From positions 29,345,816 through 29,409,815 of the forward strand of contig CM069606.1 of NCBI GenBank assembly GCA_035771175.1: a stretch of 64,000 nt of DNA, written 5' to 3'. Position numbers and translations under genes: made by a program. The notes under the pieces are model-generated. The model was given only the letters and a program-made list of their open reading frames with translations, did not search any database and was not told the DNA's origin. Shown piece by piece: positions 11,849 through 22,383 of the stretch. The DNA comes from Paratinospora sagittata. Lineage: Eukaryota > Streptophyta > Magnoliopsida > Ranunculales > Menispermaceae. Position 1 is the first letter of the stretch; the number at the start of each line of letters is the position of its first letter.

Positions 11849-13683
11849 TGTCCTTAATATGAAAGATATTTTGATGATTACAAACCACATTTTGTTTATG
11901 ATATTATTGCATACATGGCATATGTAATCTTACTTGATGGTTTCAAAAGAATCAATGATGCATGGCAGGTGTATTAAAGATCTACTTGAAGACCATGATA
12001 GTTTGAAGATGTTCGGTATTATGATTAAATTATGATAGGTTGTAGAACCTTCTATGCCATTTGATTCAGCAATATGCATGACTACATGTTTTAATTGAAT
12101 TGATTTTCAATTGTTTGCATATTTCATTTTATCAGAAAATATCATGCTTTATCGAGCTTTAATCGAGAAATCAAAAACCATTTTTATAGAGTCTTTCAGG
12201 ACGCTAATGCTTTAGCAGCGCCCTCCCGGACTTGATGAGTCAGGACGCTAATAAAATATTATGACGCTTAAGGTTGAATTGAACTTATTCATAAGAATGC
12301 TTACTTGTAAGAAACGACCTTCCTTTAGTCAACCTTTGAAAGTGTCAGGACGCTGACTTAGTTTCAGCTCGCTGAAAGTTCTCTTAACTTTTAAATTAAT
12401 TTCTATCTTTAAGGACACTGATAGTTATAAGTTGAATAAACTATTAGGACGCTACTTGTGTAAGAGCGCTCTCATCTTTAGAATCAACTTAATAACTTTC
12501 AAGACGTTTATTGTCCTTCAACGCACTTAATCGTGTTTTAAAATAGTTTTCAAATTTCAGGACGCTTAGATGTGAGTAGCACCCTTGTGCGTATATGTGT
12601 TTTTAAAACAAAACAGGACGCTAACTGTCGAAGTAGTGCTCTCATGATTTGAGTTGTTTAATTGTCAAAGTAAGTCAGGACGCTTACGATTTAGTAGCGC
12701 CCTCACTTCACTGTTCAGCAAGACGCTTATGCTTCACGAGCGCCCTCAAGGAACAAAATGACAACGTTTATATTAGGCGTCAGGACGCTAATTCAACAAT
12801 GTTATTGTTCGAACACTGACACTATTACCATTAGCTTCTTCATAACCGTACGAAAACTTTTCAGAATCGTACAAAAACTTTTCAAAACTTTTTGAATGTT
12901 CTAATATTTTGTCAGAACATTATGTTTTCGTGAATGATCAGATGATTCAGGAGCTATCGCCATAATATGCACAGAGTTGAATCGATCCATTTCGGAAAAA
13001 AATGTAGAAGTTGTATTTGAAATAACCTAGGCGTCAAAATTCACCAAGTCCATTGCGCTTCTGTTATTTTTATATATATGTGTTGCCTTAGTGCAGAAAA
13101 ACCACGAATCAATACGAAAACTGATATTCATTCAAAAACGTATTAACAGTTTTCACTTGTGCAAAAAATATTTGAAAGTTAGTCATCTTTTGATTCTGCT
13201 TGAACTTACGATCATTTTCGAAAGAAAAACATCAAGTCTTCTGGATTGATTGATCTTCTTCTTCATCATTTTCAAAATCCATTGAAGAAGACGAAAGCTC
13301 TTTGAACCTATTTTTCAGTCAAACTTCATCATACATATTTTGATGAATCTGTGGTAACAAAAGGTTCAATCCAAAGCTTTGTAAGTATCACTTTGATTCT
13401 GAGTAAAGGGAATCATATCTCATCTTATATTCAGTTTACAGTGACTGGTTAGTCACTGGGCAAGAGCAAGTGTTGCTCAAAGTTGTAATGGTCCTCTCGC
13501 ACCCGAAAGTTGAGAAACGGTCCTCTTACACGATAAATCCTGATTGCATTGTCTATTTTACATTTACTATATCTATTTGCTATACTTTGTTTAATTTGTT
13601 TTTATTAATCCACACATTATTAAGAAAGGTTAAAATCTGCTGAGTGTCCAATTCACCCCTTCTTGGACATATCTGGGCCAACA
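11840..13683 (+). mobile_element. Copia-type (SIRE-like) solo LTR, copy 2
   Basis: Same family as 6160-11530: the 5' block ttttgatgattacaaacc, a dense array of aggacgct and agcgccct motifs (12199-12800), cacccgaaagttgag near 13502, and the end aattcaccccttcttggacatatctgggccaaca at 13683. The exact 5' end is uncertain (11832 or 11849), and I see no clean target duplication. The antisense ORF of the Tat element is interrupted here and resumes at 13684. Confidence 0.65.
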
Positions 13684-14105
13684 ACAATGACAGACCGAGC
13701 AGACCTAAGGAGGGCGAGGTGGCCTTTCAGACTCATTTCTACCAGTATGGGGTGACTTTACCATTGCCCAAGGTCGTTTGTCGTTTGTTAGCCGATCTGA
13801 GGGTCGCCCCAAGTCAGCTCAGCTGAACATCTAGCAAGCTTTTTTGGGCTTGATTGTGCTGTGGAAAGAAAAAGAGTGGCTCGACTTCAGCTCGACGAAG
13901 TTCAAACTGGGTTACTAGCTCAAGCTTCACCCAAGCTGCTCGGGTAGGTACTATGCTAGCTCGTGGGTGACCAAAGACAAGCGTCCTCCTTTAATGACTG
14001 AGAATCCCACGACCAATAAGGGCTAGAAGGACACCTGGTTCCTTGTTTTAGGGAACTGGGTTGAGGAAGTCGTGTGCCCACCAAGTTTCAACACCCAGGT
14101 TTCGA
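13684..14105 (+). pseudogene. Tat antisense ORF: 'putative gypsy type transposon' block
   Basis: The translation NDRPSRPKEGEVAFQTHFYQ, YGVTLPLPKVVCRLLADLRV, APSQLS resembles the plant domain known as 'putative gypsy type transposon' (PF04195), in which a G-x-x-x-P-L-P motif precedes a helix ending in APxQL. Stops follow at 13824 and beyond. A later frame reads NWVEEVVCPPSFNTQVSS. The gene is broken. The region 14106-14200 ends in a pyrimidine-rich run and ttgacag, which looks like an intron acceptor. Confidence 0.55.
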
Positions 14106-14285
14106 GCTGACCTCAGTCCTTCACTTTAATTTGATTTATTTTGCTCAGCTCAGACTTATTTATGTTTTATTTTGATATGTTTCCTTTTATTGTTGACAGT
14201 TCGTAGGTTATCCTCATGAAATTATGGCTGATGGAAGGAAAACTAGCAAACATGCCTTCAATCTCGATCGACTCCGAGCTCTCGA

Positions 14286-14636
14286 ATGAGCTCAATCCAC
14301 CGCAGAAGCAGTGAAGACACCCACCGAGTAGGAAGCTCGGTCTCGGCGGGCTACCCAAGTTTTCAAAGTAGACCATTGTTGGTTGTGTCCTCTCCGTTTC
14401 TGGCTATCCCAGATAATGTTGCTGCTCGACCAAAAGGGAAATCCCATGCTCCTGAGGCCCTTAACCGCCACCTGGGTAAGAAGCTTCGAGATCTGGGGTT
14501 ATTTGTTTTGCAGGTTGATGGTTGTGATCTAGCCATCTAGGGTTATTAGATCAGAATACCCCGAGGTGAGGTCAACCTCAGCATGGACGACCATATAAGG
14601 GATAACACCTCGCTGGCTTTTGTCAAGGTCGTTGAG
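14286..14636 (+). pseudogene. Tat antisense ORF, third coding segment
   Basis: Frames read GYPSFQSRPLLVVSSPFLAI and PDNVAARPKGKSHAPEALNR, then after a stop MDDHIRDNTSLAFVKVVE. The last codons end at gag|gtaattt (14637), a good donor site. A matching acceptor, gcaaaag|attgg, ends at 14743, and coding style resumes after it. This suggests that the antisense gene has introns. Product unknown; proline- and serine-rich linker. Confidence 0.4.
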
Positions 14637-14743
14637 GTAATTTCCCTTCTGTTGTTGTACTTTGTGCTTGTCTTGCTTGGTTTTTTATTGATGTATTTCT
14701 TTTCTTTCATGTTGCCTACCGGTCTTTTCTCACCCTGCAAAAG

Positions 14744-15145
14744 ATTGGCGAGTTGGCTATCTCAACTAAGGCCTAGAAGAAGAAGCTAATGGAAGAGAAA
14801 GAAGAGATGGAAAAAAATATTGAAGATCTTGAGGGTTGGCTTGATCGCACAGATTCTGAGCTCTCCATCACCTTAACCAAGCTTATGAGTACTTCTTCGG
14901 AGAGCGAGGTGCTCAAGGCTAAGGTGGCCTCCCATGAATCCGAGCTTCATAACTCAGCTCGTCGTGCTGTGGAGGAGTACAAGGCCTCACCAAAGTTGAA
15001 AGATCTGGAGCACGAGGAGTACGAGCTGGGTCAGGTCCACATGAGGATCAACTTCGACAAGTACTTCAAAGACAAGGTAGACATGGCAACATTCGACCAA
15101 TACATGGTTGAGTTGCATGAGGAAGGAGAGGTCGGTGAAATGTAG
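14744..15145 (+). pseudogene. Tat antisense ORF, coiled-coil C-terminal segment
   Basis: After the inferred acceptor at 14743 the frame reads IGELAISTKA, a stop, then an uninterrupted 118-codon stretch from 14789 (MEEKEEMEKNIEDLEGWLDR). Heptad-like spacing of leucines and charged residues predicts a coiled coil. It is followed by RRAVEEYKASPKLKDLEHEE, a phrase common at the end of plant gypsy-associated accessory proteins, and by INFDKYFKDKVDM. It ends at 15145. Role in the element is unknown. It faces opposite to gag and integrase. Confidence 0.55.
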
Positions 15146-15439
15146 TTTCGATAGGTGGTGCAGCATAAGTCACCGGGGCTGCCCGAACCAGTGGTCGGAG
15201 CTGGGAGAGAAGGCGAGGGGGAAACAAAGGTCAAGCAACGAGAGGCTGAAGACGACGTTATTCTTCTCAGCTCTCTCGCAACCTGATTTCTTTTTTTTGT
15301 TTACCGAACTAACAACTTTTAACAAGTTTTTTGAATGAATTTCTCGTTATTATCTCTTTCTTCTAGCTGATCCTGAATTCTTATAGAATTGTATTTTGTG
15401 CATGCTTTGCTTAACGAGGTATTTTTCTTAGACTCAGAT

Positions 15440-15880
15440 CAATTTTCGTATAATCCTTCATCCGGCGAGCTCAGCTCGGCCATGTGGGCTCTTGGGACTT
15501 AAACAAAATTTTCATAAAATTCTTCGTCCCATGAGCTCAGCTTGGCCATTTGGACACTTAGGACTTCGATGAATTTTTCATAAAATCCTTCGTTCGGCGA
15601 GTTTGGCTCAACCATGTGGACCCTTGGGACTTAGACAAATTTTTCATAAAATCCTTCATCCCGCGAGCTTGGCTCGGTCATGTGGACCTTAGGACTTAGA
15701 CAAATTTTTCATAAAATCCTTCGTCCCGTGAGGTCAACTCGGCCAACTAGCCTTTGGGGCTTGGACGAATTTTCGTAGAATTCTTCGTCCCATGTGCTCA
15801 GCTCGGCCAACTAGCCTTTAGGACTTAGACGAATTGTCATAAAATTCTTCATCCTGCAAGCTCGACTAGGTCTGCCTGTT
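15440..15880. repeat. About 65-bp tandem repeats, roughly seven copies
   Basis: Each unit carries cataaaatccttcgtcccg, then gagctcagctcggcca and ggacttagacaaattt. Copies are diverged by point changes and short indels. They lie between integrase and the antisense gene, where long Tat/Ogre elements often carry tandem arrays. Confidence 0.85.
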
Positions 15881-15989
15881 AAGCCAAAATTTCGTCTATG
15901 ATTATGTGGTGACAAGTTTCTCTAGAGTTTTTTACCCCTCTTTTCGGCGATGATATGAATTTAGGAGCTCGGACCAAGTATTTTGAGAA

Positions 15990-16190
15990 TTATCTCCTTC
16001 TTGGTGACAACCCAAGCTCTAAAAAATTCGGACCCCAAAATACTCTAGGCCTTAGCCTTCTTCCTGGAGATAATCCAGGCTCTAGCGAGCTCGGACTCCA
16101 GGTTGCTCTGGGTTTTTAGCCCTCTTCCTGGCGATAATCCGAGCTCTAACGAGCTCAAACTTTGGGTTTTAGCCCCTTCCTGGGACTTAT
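15990..16190. repeat. About 70-bp degenerate tandem repeats, three copies
   Basis: Repeated pattern: ccttcttcctggagataatcc, aggctctagcgagctcggac, then a 'gggttttagcc' block. Three copies lie next to the 65-bp array and share the gagctcgg core with it. Confidence 0.7.
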
Positions 16191-16422
16191 TCGAGCAAAA
16201 CTTATCATCCCAAGGCATTAGTCACCTTACTCTTCACCACGTTGTGTCGTTGATCAAATTTTTTCATATAGAATTGTCGAAAAACAAACTAGTTTATAAA
16301 CTTCAATGAAAGATAAAATAATAGTAAACATGAGTTGTGCGGGCGGTTCCTACCTACGATACGTACTGAGCTACTCCTACTTTCAACAACTATTGATAGT
16401 AAAACTTGAGATGCTCTGCATT

Positions 16423-17560
16423 TCACGATTTAACTATTCGTCTCCCCTTGAGGTCTTCAAACTCATAGACTTCATTTATTGGTATTACGGTGACCTTGTA
16501 CAGTCCTTCCCAGTTGGGGCCGAGTACACCTGCTCTGGCCTCTTTGGTGTTAAGCATGAATTTTCTCAGTACTAGATCACCGATCTTGAAGCTTCGGGGT
16601 CGCACCTTAGAGTTGTAGTACTTCGAGGTTCTCCTCTGGTATGTAGTTAATTGAACTTGAGATTTCTCTTTTTTCTCTTCTAGAAGGTTTAGCTTGGATT
16701 TCTATGTTTCTGAGTTCTTCTCTTCGTTGAAGTAAGATGTCCTTAGAGTTGGAAAGCTGAGCTCTACCGGAATAGCAACTTTCATTCCAAATGCTAGAGA
16801 GAAAGACGTCTCTCCCGTTGCGGTCTTTGATGTTGTTCTGTAAGATCACAACACCTACGAGAGATCATCTGCCCAAGTTCATTTATTCTCTTCAATTCTC
16901 GCCTTCAACGTATATTTGATAATCTTATTGACGACTTCAACTTGTCAATTCGCTTGAGGGTGAACTGGTGTAGAGAAGAAGTGGCGAATTCCAAGCCCAA
17001 AACATAATGAGCTGAACTTCGCATTATCAAATTGTTTCCTATTATCTGAAATTATGGCGTACCAAACCAACAAATAATCGACTGTCAGATGAATTTCGTG
17101 GTTTTCTGCTCCGTTATCTGGGCTAAAGGTTCTGCTTCGGCCCATTTGGTGAAGTAATCAACTGCCACGATTGCAAACTTCACATGACCTCTACATATTG
17201 GCAGTGGTCCAATCAGGTCTACCCTCTACTAAGCGAAAAACCACGAACTTTGTATGGGAGTCAACTTTTTTGCAGGAGCTCTCATTATAATAGAATGTCG
17301 TTAATAGTTGTCACAATTCCTTGTTGTCCTTAGGGCATCTATATTAATAATCGACCAATAGTATCCTTGGCGGAGCACTTTGTAAGCGAGAGCTCTTCCG
17401 CCTGAATGATTTCCACATACTTTAGCATGGACCTCGTCCAGGACGAGTTGAGCTTGATCCTCTCGTAAGCACTTAAGGTAGGGCAAGCTATATCTGAGTC
17501 GATATAGCTCATCATCAATCATCACGTATCTTGTTCCCTGTCGTTATATCTTGTTCCCTA
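16423..17560 (-). pseudogene. Tat gypsy integrase
   Basis: Read on the minus strand. The zinc-binding part at about 17525-17301 shows VHAKVCGNHSGGRALAYKVL and QGYYW (H-H-C-C type). The catalytic core follows with AIISDNRKQFDNAKFSSLC and the stretch IRHFFSTPVHPQAN (17145-16945). The C-terminal part PRSFKIGDLVLRKF, LGPNWEGLYKV ends near 16423. Frame breaks and stops separate the three parts. Domain order is normal. The copy cannot make an active enzyme. Confidence 0.85.
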
Positions 17561-17589
17561 ATATTCAACAGTGACCTGACTCGCCACGA

Positions 17590-17830
17590 GCTGCGAATCG
17601 CGGCATATTGTTATTTTGCGTACCCTCAACTGAGTGTTATTCGTAATCCCGCTAGAAGAGCTTCGTACTCGGACTCATTATTCGAGGCCGAGAAGCCATA
17701 ATGGAGAGTTGCGAGGTGTTTGACTCCCTTCGGTGAAACAAAAACAATGCCAGCTCCACTTCCCTATTTGCATGATGAACCGTCGGCAAACAGTTTCCAT
17801 GTCAGCTCGAGCTTAGCATCTATATCATAT
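17590..17830 (-). pseudogene. Second (archaeal-type) RNase H of Tat element
   Basis: The minus-strand translation contains WKLFADGSSCK, GSGAGIVFVSPKGVKHLATL and SASNNEYEALLAGLRITLS. These are the D-G-S-S, G-S-G-A-G and N-N-x-A/E-E-Y-x-A blocks of the additional RNase H known from Tat-lineage gypsy elements. It lies between the usual RNase H (17939-18290) and integrase, the known order for that lineage. One in-frame stop follows the DGSS block. Confidence 0.75.
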
Positions 17831-17938
17831 TTTTCCTTCCGTCTAGATGGGAACTCCTTTTACGAAGTTTGCCAATGTTTGACTTGTGATAGACGTCATT
17901 GGCTGGTACTCAATGTCAAACTCGCTGAGCTCGACAAC

Positions 17939-18290
17939 TCACTTTTCCAACCGTCCTGATGTTTTCGACTTCTGTAATATTTGCCACAATTGTTGTCGTG
18001 TGAGCACAACTACCGTATGTGCTTGAAAATATGGTTTAAGCTTCCAAACTGAAGTGATTAAGGCGAGGACAAGCTTCTTCATTTCGATGTACCTCATTTC
18101 CGCATCGAGTAGGGAGTTGCTCACATAATAGACAGGCATCTGAATGCCTTGCTTTATCTTGACCAGAGATGAGCTCACAGTTTTATCTGAAATTGACAAG
18201 TAGATGATGAGTTTCTCTCCTGGAACAGACTTTGACAATAGGGGAGTTGAGCTGAGGTAAGTATTCAACTCTTGAAGCTCGGACATAGGC
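17939..18290 (-). pseudogene. First RNase H domain of Tat element
   Basis: 115 open codons read ELNTYLSSTPLLSKSVPGEK, LIIYLSISDKTVSSSLVKIK, QMPVYYVSNSLLDAEMRYIE and MKKLVLALITSVWKLKPYFQ, which fit the RNase H that follows RT in plant gypsy pol. In normal elements RT lies directly upstream. Here, only about 90 bases separate it from the gag zinc knuckle, so the protease and the whole RT are deleted. Confidence 0.8.
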
Positions 18291-18373
18291 CTTCAATACT
18301 CGATTTAATGTCTTGTCGGGGTCACCACTAAAAATGATTTTGATCTCCCTTGACTAGTCAACTCTCTCTTTCT

Positions 18374-19820
18374 CTAGCGACTAAGCTCTTCTCGTATCTG
18401 AGCTTTCACGTATTCTTGTAGACAACCTCGGTGGATCAGAGTCTCGATCTCCTTTTTCAAGTCATAACATTGTTCAATGTTGTGACCATGATCCTTGTGG
18501 TATCGACAATACTTCCTTTTATCCCTTGGATCAGGCTGTTTGCTTAGTTTTTTTGGCCACTTGAGGTACTCTTTGTCTTGGATCTCTAAGAAGATATGTT
18601 CTATTGAGGTGGTCAAAGGTGTGGAAGTCGAATAAACGTTCTGGGGGCCCTTTCTTTTTTGGTCTCGGCATTTAGAATTAGACCTCTTGTTGCCTCTATT
18701 ATCTTCTTTGGCTTCGTTTTCTCTTTTTCTCTTCTTATCCTTCTTCGAACTGTTGGAAGGATTGTCTTCTTCCCTTTTGGCTTCAGCTTGCTCATCAATA
18801 TTGATGTACTTCTCAGCTTAGTATAGGATTTCCTTGTATGTTGAGTTTTCTTCTTTTCCAAGGAGTAATGGAATCATCCGGGCCTTAGCCCGGCCATGAA
18901 AGCCGTGATGGTAGTTTTGTCATCACAGTCGTCGACTTTAACTCGAGCATCATCGAACCGCTCATGGTAATCCTCCAGAGTTTCACCTTGTTTCTGCCGA
19001 ATGGCCATCAAGTTATTCACTGATTTCTCCCTTTCTCTCTTACCGGCAAAGTGTCCGATAAATTTGTGAGTTGGATGCCCAAACGAGCAAATTGACCCCA
19101 GCTCCAACTTCAAGTACCACTTCCTAGCTGGTCCTCCGAAGGTAATTTGGAAGCTTTTGCACATTGTGACGTCGTCATATCCCTTGAATTCCATTTAAGA
19201 TTTGTAGTTTTCAACGTGCTCCCTTGGATCAATTTTTCCTTTGTACGTCTTGACCTCAGCCGTTTTGACATTCTTTGGGAGTGGGGCTTGAAGTACCTTT
19301 TCGGTGAAGGGTGAGGGAAAATCTTTATACTCCTTATGAGGTCGGGTTTGGTTTCTCCCTGCAGACCAGGTTAGCCTGGAATGTAATGATCGAGAAGACC
19401 TGACCGAGGGTAATCTTGTCTTAGGGATTCCTATTGAAGCCGACTTGGGTGGTGCTGGCCTCGAAAGAGGTCAGCGTAATTCTCTCTTCCGTGGCGATTG
19501 AACCTAAGAAGAGCTTGACTCACGTGTCCTTCTTTTTTGCCTCCAAGGAGTTGCGAAAGTCTCTTATTGAGAGAGATTTTTGTCTAGATCCACTAGAACG
19601 CTTGTTACTATTTTTTACTGATCTTGGCGGAGAGTTAATACTTCAATAACGACTTCCTTCATCTTTTTGAGCCTTTGCCAGCCGTGATGACAGAGGAGGA
19701 AGAGCTGCTCGTAGCACCTGGTTAAGCTCAAGCACTAATTGGGAGATCTTCTCAACCTTTTTCTTAATATTGTTGATCCGTGCAGACTTCTGAGCAGAGC
19801 TCTTCTTCTTCTGGGGAGGT
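18374..19820 (-). pseudogene. Tat gypsy gag, main part
   Basis: The retrotransposon gag domain is clear at 19194-18874: MEFKGYDDVTMCKSFQITFG, GPARKWYLKL, then VNNLMAIRQKQGETLEDYHE and ITAFMAGLRPG. Downstream, 18616-18374, lie the Tat-type knuckle CRYHKDHGHNIEQC and the helix DLKKEIETLIHRG. The N-terminal linker (19820-19643, QKKKSSAQKSARINNIKKKV) is lysine-rich. Frames shift between blocks, at least near 19200 and 18870-18600. The solo LTR at 19821-21419 splits the N terminus from the rest. Confidence 0.85.
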
Positions 19821-21419
19821 TGATAAGTTGAGTTTTGGTCAGTGTTTTGCATGTTAATTTGTTAGATTTTTAGGTACATTTGGATAGTTTATAGGTGTTT
19901 TTGCATGATTAGTATAACTAGTTGTTTTAGGTTCATTTAGGTTTTTATAGTTTTTTTATCATGAATAAATAACATTTTGATACATGTTAATATCATAAAA
20001 ATCATACTTTGAGTGCATTTCATATTAGTTTAATACTTCGATTAACTTCATTGAATTTACACTTGTTTATACTTTGTTTTGTAGGTCAATAAGAAGTTTA
20101 AAGTGGTGGGAACTGCTCAAATGTTGCTGAAAAGAGGCCGAGATTGTGTGCAAAACATGTGCAAGAGATGTGAAAAAGTGGGGAAAGAATGAAGAAAGCA
20201 ATGCTAAGAAGCCGTTAAGTACACAAGTGCACAAAAAGTGCACTTGGCCGAATCTGAGCATCGCAGCTCTCAAAACGGTGAAATTTGTGTTTTTAGGATT
20301 TAATCTGAGCGCCACAACGGTCAAGTTGAGCGTCACGATGCTACATGTGCCCGAAAAATTCATTTTTTGCGAATTTGGGCGATTTTCTTTGTGCCCTTCT
20401 TGGTCTTTTGACCCACCAATATATATAACTCGTTTTAGGATTTGTTTAGAGGTAGATCTCTCATTCTATTGCACATTAGAGACAATTAGAATATATTTAG
20501 AATAGATTAGAATTAGGTTTTAGAAAGAGAGGCAAGAAAGAAGAGGAGAAAGTTGTTGGTTCGCAAGCAAGGAAGAGGCACAAGGAAGAAGAAGAAGAAG
20601 ATCTTCATTAACATGGGGTTTTAAGCTTTTATTTTCCATTTCTTATTCCATGCAATGTTGGCTTCCCTTGTTTTCTATCTTTTCTTTCTTGTATCTTTGA
20701 ATATGAATATGAGCTAAGTTCTGAATCTAGAGGTTGGTTGATCCATGTTTTGTCCTATGGATTGATTATTATACATGTGTTATTGAATAATTTTTGGGTT
20801 TATTTGCAATTGCAAGTACTTAATGCTTTCAATTTGTTGGCTACTTGTTGAATGATGTTAGATTTGGTTTTTACACTCGAGAGAGGTGTTATCGAATTGA
20901 AAATTAGAAATTATAACCTAGGTTAGTAGTATCGAGTCAAGAGACCTACAAAAGCCTTTAAAATCGCATAGAGTGAATTATAGATCTTAATGCATTCTTG
21001 ACTTGTTGATTTGCGCTAGAGAGAGATGATTAATATGTTAAAGATAGATATTTGAATTGCGCTCAAGAGAGAGATTTAGATGGGTTAGAATCCATGGTTT
21101 ATTAATTCTAGCAATTAATTCAATAACACAACCTTTTGAAAATCCATAAGATAGAACCTTGTGAAATCAATCTCTAGGACTTTTATTCATTGATTTTCTC
21201 TCATTTTAATTCAATTTGCACTGATTAGTTTTAATTTGTTCACTTTACATTCCAACACATTATTCATCTAATTATGATCACCTAGATAAAATTAAAATCA
21301 TTATAGTTTTGGGCATTATTAATAGTAGAATTCACTTTCTCTGTGGACGATAATCCGACTCACCTCAATATATTATAACTTGATTGTCGTGCACTTGTGA
21401 TAAAAAATATTTACGAACA
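19821..21419 (+). mobile_element. Complete Athila-like solo LTR
   Basis: It starts TGATAAGTTG and ends ...TTTACGAACA, with the same 5 bases, gaggt, immediately outside both ends (19816-19820 and 21420-21424). That target duplication plus TG...CA ends and the absence of any internal region define a solo LTR of 1599 bases. The 3' part (ctctgtggacgataatccga, gtcgtgcacttgtgat) is typical of Athila-type LTRs. It interrupts the Tat gag. Related truncated copies are at 4340-5920 and 796-1120. Confidence 0.9.
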
Positions 21420-21424
21420 GAGGT

Positions 21425-21520
21425 CTTCCTCGCTTAGCTTTGGGGGGGCTCCTGCGAAGCCGGAGGCTCTTCCACATACGGGGGATCTGCCTCTTGACTC
21501 ATTGCTGAAGAGCTATTCTT
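21425..21520 (-). pseudogene. Tat gag N terminus
   Basis: The minus strand reads MSQEADPPYVEEPPASQEPP from an ATG just inside the primer-binding site, then runs toward the solo LTR junction at 21424. The continuation is at 19820 on the far side of that LTR. Proline-rich N-terminal gag leader; one stop shortly before the junction. Confidence 0.6.
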
Positions 21521-21536
21521 GGCTTAAAAAGTTAAT

Positions 21537-21554
21537 TCCCACAAACAACGCCAA
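21537..21554 (-). promoter_or_regulatory. Primer-binding site of Tat element
   Basis: The reverse complement, directly after the LTR end, is TTTGGCGTTGTTTGTGGGAA, a degenerate form of the TGGCGCCGTTG...GGGGA site complementary to plant tRNA-Asp used by many Athila/Tat elements. About 12 of 18 positions agree. Confidence 0.6.
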
Positions 21555-21555
21555 A

Positions 21556-22383
21556 TGTTGGTTTAAAATCTAACTAACACCAAGTAGATGAACACGTGAA
21601 GGAGATGAACTGATCTGAAGACGCGAACTCTCTGACTCCGGCGAGGGTATGTCTGCTAAATCTGAGAAGGAGATAAAGAAATAAGGTTATCGTAAGGAAC
21701 ACCGGTGTGGTGCCGATCGACGACCCTTCGATGCCTAAGTTAGAGCTTGTTTAAGACTGTAGCACTAACTCTTGTAGAGAATGATTACTAACCTTGATAA
21801 GAGGGTTGTATGTCTATTTATAGAGGAGGTCCTCTGGCCGGGATGATTAGTTGCCTAATAGGCATGTGCCTCGTGTCATCATGCAGTTGGTCGAGGTAAG
21901 CTGGACTAGCTCATCTATTTCGAAATGGTCAGATTGAGTAAACCCCATCTTCCTACTTCATTTCAAAAAAGGAGTTCTATTATGTCTCTTTGTCGAAGTC
22001 TGCATCCGATACGTAATATTTACTTCGGATTTCTCGAGATGCAACGTATTGGGAATGACTCTTTTATCCTCTGCAGTCTTATCTGGAATGGTTAGCTCGA
22101 CTCTCTGCCGAGCTGTGCCAAACTGAGTCGAGTTGTCATCAATAACTCATTTTTGAGATTTTCGTAAAATCCTCTCACCAGCTTAGTTTGACCAATTTCC
22201 ATTAGTCGAGTTGATTTTAAGTTGTTCGAGCTAAGCTGTCGATCGAATCGCGTAATTTGTATGCGATTCTTGTTCTGCCACCTCAACTCGCCAGTCCTAC
22301 GTGTAGTCTTGGTAAACTCTAAAAATGTAAGGTTGGCTCATACAAATTTGAGGTCAGCCCCATGCTGAGCTGATGGTTTAACA
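21556..22383 (-). mobile_element. 5' LTR of Tat element
   Basis: It is bounded by TGTTGGTTTA at 21556 and TGGTTTAACA at 22383, an imperfect terminal inverted repeat with TG/CA ends. It adjoins the primer-binding site, which fixes its role as the 5' LTR of the minus-strand element. It ends 496 bases upstream of the LPAT2 start codon. No matching left LTR is visible in the window. Confidence 0.75.

Larger units (their letters stand above)
5921..22383 (-). mobile_element. Decayed Tat-type Ty3/gypsy element with nested insertions
   Basis: This is one element read right to left: LTR 21556-22383, primer-binding site, gag (21520 to 18374, interrupted by a solo LTR), RNase H, a second RNase H (to 17590), integrase (to 16423), tandem repeats (16190-15440) and an additional gene on the opposite strand (6029-15145). 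Two RNase H domains plus a 3' antisense gene match what is known of the plant Tat lineage (Retand/Grande-like). The left LTR is not seen. The element ends at about 5921 against a truncated Athila LTR. Protease and RT are deleted. Confidence 0.75.

Noticed and set aside
15440..15880. Regularly spaced repeats that could suggest a CRISPR array
   Set aside because: Units are about 65 bp, contiguous and diverged, with no unique spacers and no cas-like genes; the context is a plant retrotransposon.
20146..20505. 119-codon open frame in the solo LTR
   Set aside because: Lies entirely within a non-coding LTR defined by its ends and target duplication; no domain.
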